NCBI GenBank assembly: GCA_964438205.1
Contig: CAYTJQ010000011.1
Location: 1-64,000, forward strand
DNA: 64,000 nt
Source: Pseudohaliea sp964438205
GTDB taxonomy: Bacteria > Pseudomonadota > Gammaproteobacteria > Pseudomonadales > Halieaceae
Reading direction: 5' to 3'
Shown here: one piece after another, positions 60,201-64,000 of the stretch
How positions within the stretch are numbered: the first letter of the stretch is position 1
Layout: the number at the start of each line of letters is the position of its first letter
The notes under the pieces: model-generated
Seen by the model: only the letters and a program-made list of their open reading frames with translations
What the model was told of the DNA's origin: nothing
Databases searched by the model: none
Translations under genes and position numbers: made by a program

Positions 60201-62054
60201 GTAGATCAGCGAGAACTCCTGGATCCAGTAGTGCTCGCCCCGCCGGGCCCGCACCGGGTAGGCGCGCTCGGTGACCACGCGCAGGCCGAGGTTCTCGAGG
60301 ATCGGCAGCACGTCGGAAAGCGGCAGCGGCGCACCGAGGTTGTACAGGCGCAGGCGCAGGTGGTCGTCGCCTTCCTCCAGCAGCCGGTAGAGGCTCATGC
60401 CCAGGCGTTCGCCGGCGTCCAGCGCCAGCATCTTGTGCATGTCGACGACGGCGACCCGCGGGTCGAAGTCGTCCTGGTAGCCCGGCGGAAAACCCACGCC
60501 GATGTCGCGGAAGTGCCGCTCGCCCTGCTCCTCGCCGAACTCCTCGACGAGCCGGTGCCGCAAGCGGTCTTCCCATGCCAGTGTGGCCTGCACGATCTGT
60601 TCCTCGATCTCGTTGACGTCGTAGGCGCTGAGCCGCTCCGGGTCGACCCGCAGCACGAAGTGCACCCGGACCAGGATCGACTCCGTGAACAGGGTGGTGA
60701 ACTCGGACTCCTCCGCGGCAAAGGCGCCGCTGAGGATGCGCTGGACCCGCTGGCGCCGCTCCGTGGTGTAGCGGTCCCGGGGCATGTAGACCATGCAGCT
60801 GACGAACTTGTCGTGCGTGTCCCGGCGCACGAAGAGGCGGGTCTGGCGCCGCTCCTGGATGCGGTTCACCGCGCTCGCGGTCTCGTAGAGTTCCTGCACG
60901 CTGGATTGGAACAGCTCGTCGCGGGGGAAGAGCTCGAGCACGCGGATCAGTTCGCGGCCGTCGTGTTCGCTGGTATCGAGGCCGGAGAGCGCAAGCACCG
61001 CGTCGACCTTGCGGCGCAGCACGGGAATGAGCGCCGGGTTCATCGTATAGACGGCGGCCGTGTAGAGGCCGAGGAAGCGATGCTGGCCGATGACCTCCCC
61101 GCCCTCGTCGAACACCTTGACCTCGATGTAATCGGGGTACGCCTGCCGGTGCACGCGCGAGCGCCGCCGCGACTTGCCGAAGGTGAGGACGCTGTCGTGC
61201 AGCGCGGCCGGCGCGGTGGTGGCCAGGTCCTCGGCGAGGTCGCGGGCACCCCGGGTCTCCCGCTCGCGCAGGATACCGAGGTGCGTGTCGGCGGGGCTCT
61301 CGACCTCGTAGCCCGCCCCGGCGCGGGCTACGGCGAGATACTCGTAGCCGAGGAAGGTCACGTGGTCGTGCTTGAGCCAGTCGAGGAAAGCCCGCGCCTC
61401 CTCGCGCCCTTCCCGGTCCACGCAGGCGGCCGCGGCGAGATCGGCGGCGGCCGCATCGAGACGCTCGCGCATGGGCGTGAAGTCGTCGACGACCCGGGCC
61501 ACCTCGCCGAGGATAGCCTCGAGGGCCAGGCGCAGCGGCTCCAGTTCCGCCACGTCGGAATGGCGGCCGATCTCGAAATAGAGCAGGCTCTCGGCGGAGG
61601 CGCCGGCCGGCGCCTCCGCGCCCGGCGGCAGCACGGCCTCGAGCCCGCCGTCGCCAGCGCGGCGGGTGACCAGGTTGCAGCTGGCCAGGGTGTGGATCGG
61701 CAGCTGCCGCTGGTTGATCTCGCCGCGCACGGAGGCGGTGCAGAAGGGCATGTCGCGGCAGAGGATCGCCACCACGGTGGCACTGCTCTCCCAGCCGTGC
61801 CGGTCCAGCTGCGGATTGAAGATCCGCACCCGCGGCCCCTCCCCCGCCTCGAAGCGGCGCATGAAGCGCAGCAGACCGTAGAGGCAGCCGTAGAGATTCT
61901 CGGGCGAGCGCCCGCGCAGGTCCTCCGCCGGGAAGCGGCGGTAGAAGGCGGAGGCCAGGTTGTGCAGGGAGTCGCGCTTGTCCGCCTCGGCCCGGCGGTC
62001 GATGCGGTCGGCGAGCTCCGAGATCAGCGTCGCCTTCAGGTTCTCCCAGTTCAT
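57207..62054 (-). CDS. gdhB: NAD-dependent glutamate dehydrogenase, 180-kDa type
   Basis: About 1615 residues, in the range of large NAD-specific GDHs. The long N-terminal ACT-like regulatory region (about 1-700) is followed by the catalytic core with PRPVPLYEVFVYSPRLEGVH, LRWSDRLEDFRTEVLGL, VPVGAKGGFVCK (catalytic Lys), GDMSGDVFGNGML and NAGGVDCSDHEVN, and a helical C-terminal domain. It deaminates glutamate to 2-oxoglutarate and ammonium, mostly for catabolism. ATG 62054 follows GGACGGG; ATG 62066 and TTG 62069 are alternatives. An assembly gap lies 52 bases upstream, so its promoter is incomplete. Confidence 0.95.
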   Translation of the reverse strand: MNWENLKATLISELADRIDRRAEADKRDSLHNLASAFYRRFPAEDLRGRSPENLYGCLYGLLRFMRRFEAGEGPRVRIFNPQLDRHGWESSATVVAILCRDMPFCTASVRGEINQRQLPIHTLASCNLVTRRAGDGGLEAVLPPGAEAPAGASAESLLYFEIGRHSDVAELEPLRLALEAILGEVARVVDDFTPMRERLDAAAADLAAAACVDREGREEARAFLDWLKHDHVTFLGYEYLAVARAGAGYEVESPADTHLGILRERETRGARDLAEDLATTAPAALHDSVLTFGKSRRRSRVHRQAYPDYIEVKVFDEGGEVIGQHRFLGLYTAAVYTMNPALIPVLRRKVDAVLALSGLDTSEHDGRELIRVLELFPRDELFQSSVQELYETASAVNRIQERRQTRLFVRRDTHDKFVSCMVYMPRDRYTTERRQRVQRILSGAFAAEESEFTTLFTESILVRVHFVLRVDPERLSAYDVNEIEEQIVQATLAWEDRLRHRLVEEFGEEQGERHFRDIGVGFPPGYQDDFDPRVAVVDMHKMLALDAGERLGMSLYRLLEEGDDHLRLRLYNLGAPLPLSDVLPILENLGLRVVTERAYPVRARRGEHYWIQEFSLIYTLAQNIDLDEVKGEFEDAFRRIWFGEAESDSFNRLLLGTRLSWREIALLRAYACYLRQINFPYSLAYIAETMADHLHLSAGIVELFLTRFSPVFDGDEEWRAQREAAVEERVLTGLDAVQNLGQDRIIRQYVAVIRATLRSNFFQPDDRGELKPYFSFKLSPGDIPDVPRPVPLYEVFVYSPRLEGVHLRGGKVARGGLRWSDRLEDFRTEVLGLVKAQQVKNAVIVPVGAKGGFVCKRLGADWERDAVQAEGVACYQTFIRGLLDITDNRTERGVLRPPHVVAKDDEDPYLVVAADKGTATFSDIANALAQEYGFWLGDAFASGGSVGYDHKKMGITARGAWVSVERHFRELGINVATTPFSVVGIGDMSGDVFGNGMLLSPHIRLVAAFNHQHIFIDPEPDTAAAYAERQRLFALPRSSWEDYDAALISAGGGVFSRAAKSVTISREMKARFAISADHLTPAELISHLLRAEVDLLWNGGIGTWVKSSLEAHTDVGDKTNDSLRVNANELRCRVIGEGGNLGMTQLARVEYALHGGRVNTDFIDNAGGVDCSDHEVNIKILLDAIVARGDLTEKHRNTLLEEMTDSVAALVLANNYRQVQAISLAEFEARERAGEYRRLIGNLEASGRLDRELEFLPSDEDLAERALLNRGLTRPELAVLVSYSKAVLKESLGEAALEQDPSLAEAAATAFPARLVERFPEDVAAHRLRREIICTQVANDMVNRMGPNFVSRQQRATGAPVADVARAYTAAMVIYGLGARWDAIEALDHRVEAALQHEMMLDVVRLVKRSTRWLLRNRRHQLAPSLLIEEFAGGIDGFLGQLPSLLRGNALAFYEERRDRYLAGGVDEPLAAAVAAGLYAATGLAIIDVASRAEAPLGEVAELYFHLGERLELDWFGGQILRSAVDNEWQALARESYLEDLQAQQCTLAMGILRLRCEGLDSAACVERWEEQEATLIARWREMLAELHATTAPDFAMFAVANRELLDLAQSSRRA

Positions 62055-62106
62055 AAACCCGTCCATCAATAAGCTGCCGTGCGAGACGGCCGTGCAAGGC
62101 TGCCGT

Positions 62107-62206
62107 NNNNNNNNNNNNNNNNNNNNNNNNNNNNNNNNNNNNNNNNNNNNNNNNNNNNNNNNNNNNNNNNNNNNNNNNNNNNNNNNNNNNNNNNNNNNNN
62201 NNNNNN
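62107..62206. other. Scaffold gap, 100 N
   Basis: One hundred unknown bases. The round length suggests a fixed-size filler, so true distance is unknown. The rest of the region between the dehydrogenase start and the MoxR gene (62070-62415) holds no gene that I can see. Confidence 0.98.
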
Positions 62207-62320
62207 GCCCAGTCTACCGAATTCGCCGCGCCCTTGCCGCCAAAACCCCGTGGAACTTTTGCCGGCAGCGCCAGTCCCATCCGCGGCGCCCGGGCTTTGT
62301 GCCCGACTCCTGCGCCTGGC

Positions 62321-62354
62321 GTTTTGAGTGCCGTTTTAGTGCCGTTTTGAGTGC
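62321..62354 (+). repeat. Three 11-12-bp tandem units upstream of the MoxR gene
   Basis: GTTTTGAGTGCC, GTTTTAGTGCC and GTTTTGAGTGC follow each other at 62321, 62333 and 62344. The first and third carry a -35-like TTGAGT. Confidence 0.6.
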
Positions 62355-62374
62355 AAGGGCCGCTGCGCTAGACT
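62347..62374 (+). promoter_or_regulatory. Candidate promoter of the MoxR-DUF58 operon
   Basis: TTGAGT (62347-62352, in the last repeat unit) and TAGACT (62369-62374) are 16 bases apart. The GTG start lies 41 bases downstream. Confidence 0.5.
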
Positions 62375-62415
62375 GCGCGCCTCCAGTACCCGACCCCCAA
62401 TGACGAGGAGTGACC

Positions 62416-63372
62416 GTGGCGAAGGCGGAAATCCAGGCCCTCAAGGAATGGCTCGCGACCCAGGTCATCGGCCAGGAACACCTGGTGGAGCGGCTGCTCA
62501 TTGCCCTCCTCGCCGACGGGCACCTGCTCGTCGAAGGCGCTCCGGGGCTCGCCAAGACGCGTGCCATCAAGAGCCTCGGCGACGGGCTCGAGGGGTCCTT
62601 CCACCGCATCCAGTTCACCCCGGACCTCCTGCCCGGTGACATCACCGGCACGGAGATCTTCCGGCCCCAGGAGGGCGGTTTCCACTTCCAGCAGGGGCCG
62701 GTCTTCAACAACCTGGTCCTCGCCGACGAGATCAACCGGGCGCCGGCGAAAGTGCAGTCGGCGCTCCTCGAGGCGATGGCCGAGCGCCAGGTCAGCGTCG
62801 GCGCCGAGTCCTGGCCGCTGCCCCGGCTTTTCCTCGTCATGGCGACGCAGAACCCGATCGAGCAGGAAGGCACCTACCCCCTGCCGGAAGCGCAGCTCGA
62901 CCGCTTCCTCCTCCACGTCCGCGTCGACTACCCGGACGCCGCGGCGGAGACGGCGATCCTGCGCCTGACCCGCGCCGAGGCGGGCCAGGGCGGCACCGTG
63001 GCGCCACCGGTCGTGAGCCAGGAACAGGTGTTCGAGGCGCGGCACGCGCTCCTCGACCTGCACATGGCCGACGCCGTGGAGCAGTACATCGTGCAGCTGG
63101 TGATCGCCACGCGCCAGCCCGACAGCTACAGCCAGGAGCTCGCCGGCTGGATCGCCTACGGCGCCAGCCCCCGCGCCACCATCGCCCTGGACCGCTGCGC
63201 CCGCGCCCACGCCTGGCTCCGCGGCGCCGACTTCGTCGGCCCGGACGACGTGCAGGCGGTGCTGGGTGACGTGCTGCGCCACCGGCTCCTGCTCACCTTC
63301 GAAGCCGAGGCGAACGGCGTGACGCCTGACCGGGTCACCGAGGAGCTGCTCGCCCTGGTGCCCGCGGCCTGA
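62416..63372 (+). CDS. MoxR-family AAA+ ATPase
   Basis: 318 residues from GTG 62416, which follows GAGGAG; GTG 62410 overlaps that site and is less likely. Walker A VEGAPGLAKTRAI, Walker B NLVLADEINRAPAKVQSALLEAM, sensor 1 VMATQNPIEQEGTYPLPEAQLDRF and the C-terminal MoxR lid with WIAYGASPRATIALDR are all present. MoxR ATPases act as chaperones that activate or insert metal into partner complexes and are often paired with DUF58 and von Willebrand A-domain proteins. The DUF58 gene follows 5 bases later. Confidence 0.95.
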   Translation: MAKAEIQALKEWLATQVIGQEHLVERLLIALLADGHLLVEGAPGLAKTRAIKSLGDGLEGSFHRIQFTPDLLPGDITGTEIFRPQEGGFHFQQGPVFNNLVLADEINRAPAKVQSALLEAMAERQVSVGAESWPLPRLFLVMATQNPIEQEGTYPLPEAQLDRFLLHVRVDYPDAAAETAILRLTRAEAGQGGTVAPPVVSQEQVFEARHALLDLHMADAVEQYIVQLVIATRQPDSYSQELAGWIAYGASPRATIALDRCARAHAWLRGADFVGPDDVQAVLGDVLRHRLLLTFEAEANGVTPDRVTEELLALVPAA

Positions 63373-63377
63373 GGCCC

Positions 63378-64000
63378 GTGGACTTCGAACGCGCACCGCA
63401 AGGCGCCTATTGCGAGCTCGCCGACCTGCTCGCGCTGCGCTTCGCCGCGCGGCAGGTGAACGTCACCAGCCGGCGCCGCGCCCTCTCGCACCTCGCCGGC
63501 AGCAATCGCGCCAGCTTCCGCGGCCGCGGCATCGACTTCGACGAGGTGCGCAGCTACCAGCCGGGCGACGACATCCGCGCCATCGACTGGCGGGTCACGG
63601 CGCGCACCGGGAGCGCGCACACCAAGCTCTTCCACGAGGAACGGGAGCGGCCCGTGCTGGTCGCCGTGGACCAGCGCCCGGGCATGTTTTTCGGCTCCCG
63701 CGACTGCTTCAAGTCCGTGCTCGCCGCTCACCTCGCCGCCCTGGTCGCCTGGAGCGCCCTGGAAGCCGGCGAGCGCGTCGGCGGCCTGGTCTTCGGCGCC
63801 GACGGGCACCGCGACCTGCGGCCCCGGCGCAGCCGGCAGTCGGTGCTCGGGCTGCTGTCCACGGTCTGCGACTACAACGCGGCGCTGCGCGATCCCGCCA
63901 CCCCGGCCCCCGGCGCCGCCGAGCTGCTGGCGAAACTGCGGCGGATCGCCCGGCCGGGCAGCAGCGTCTTCCTGGTCAGCGACCTCTCCGGGCTGCTCGA
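63378..64000 (+). CDS. DUF58 protein, cut by window edge
   Basis: Starts at GTG 63378 and continues past the right edge; about 207 codons are visible. The DUF58 signature GRGIDFDEVRSYQPGDDIRA then IDWRVTARTG is present, followed by HEERERPVLVAVDQRPGMFFGS, where a von Willebrand A-like fold begins with a metal-site Asp. DUF58 proteins are partners of MoxR ATPases; further vWA or BatA/BatB-like genes are likely beyond the edge. Confidence 0.92.
   Translation, partial: MDFERAPQGAYCELADLLALRFAARQVNVTSRRRALSHLAGSNRASFRGRGIDFDEVRSYQPGDDIRAIDWRVTARTGSAHTKLFHEERERPVLVAVDQRPGMFFGSRDCFKSVLAAHLAALVAWSALEAGERVGGLVFGADGHRDLRPRRSRQSVLGLLSTVCDYNAALRDPATPAPGAAELLAKLRRIARPGSSVFLVSDLSGLL

Noticed and set aside
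57291..62072. A 1593-codon plus-strand frame opposite glutamate dehydrogenase
   Set aside because: Low-complexity, Gly/Arg/Val/His-rich translation typical of GC-rich antisense; the minus strand encodes a complete, well-conserved dehydrogenase.

Overview
The window is GC-rich (roughly two thirds G+C by eye), tightly packed chromosomal DNA from a Gram-negative bacterium, most likely a gammaproteobacterium. Supporting this are tamA/tamB, slyX, yciH, a PilU-like ATPase, ribosome modulation factor, a large NAD-dependent glutamate dehydrogenase, a polyphosphate:AMP phosphotransferase, and several lipid and hydrocarbon degradation genes. The mix of acyl-CoA dehydrogenases, a CYP153-like P450, an epoxide hydrolase and a DUF1302/DUF1329/YCF48/MMPL operon resembles marine or oil-associated oligotrophs of the Halieaceae/Nevskiales type, but the taxon is an inference. 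One 100-base run of N (62107-62206) is a scaffold gap.

Layout. 0-6 kb: tamB (cut by the edge), tamA, a SAM methyltransferase, pap, a one-domain asparaginase and a CBS-pair protein. 6-13 kb: a leftward operon for an outer-membrane DUF1302 protein, periplasmic DUF1329 protein, YCF48-like protein and RND/MMPL transporter, preceded by a 13-bp repeat array. 13-17 kb: an overlapping thiolase-like / APH-like kinase / DUF6285 / acyl-CoA dehydrogenase operon. 17-27 kb: S1/P1 nuclease, dienelactone hydrolase, PlsC, esterase, an SRPBCC-SDR fusion, epoxide hydrolase, two acyl-CoA dehydrogenases with a 47-residue membrane peptide, slyX and yciH. 27-35 kb: a phage-type protein behind an AT-rich patch, two TIGR04282/04283-type genes, soluble lytic transglycosylase, DUF481, lipoproteins, tRNA-Arg(CCT) and the PilU-like gene. 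35-43 kb: an oxidoreductase and CoA-transferase pair, DUF3833/DUF3429, a small secreted protein, CYP153-like P450 and an arsR-arsC-acr3-arsH operon.

43-53 kb is the most interesting stretch. A TonB-dependent receptor and a 1265-residue lipoprotein with a triplicated domain are read leftward from a promoter carrying four 11-bp-spaced PhoB half-sites. On the other side a small protein, a two-domain OlsF-type aminolipid synthase and a PlcP-like metallophosphoesterase are read rightward, with a weaker PHO-like box in front. A near-consensus PHO box (39101-39118) also precedes the small secreted protein gene, whose 3' region folds into hairpins with C-rich loops and ends in an intrinsic terminator, so it may release a small RNA. 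Together these suggest a phosphate-starvation programme: phospholipid breakdown, phosphorus-free lipid synthesis, surface lipoprotein/TonB uptake, and possibly RNA-level control. This is inference from promoter motifs and gene content.

53-64 kb: an M20 peptidase, rmf, a PAS-GGDEF-EAL protein with a degenerate EAL domain, the 1615-residue glutamate dehydrogenase, the gap, then a MoxR ATPase and a DUF58 protein cut by the right edge.
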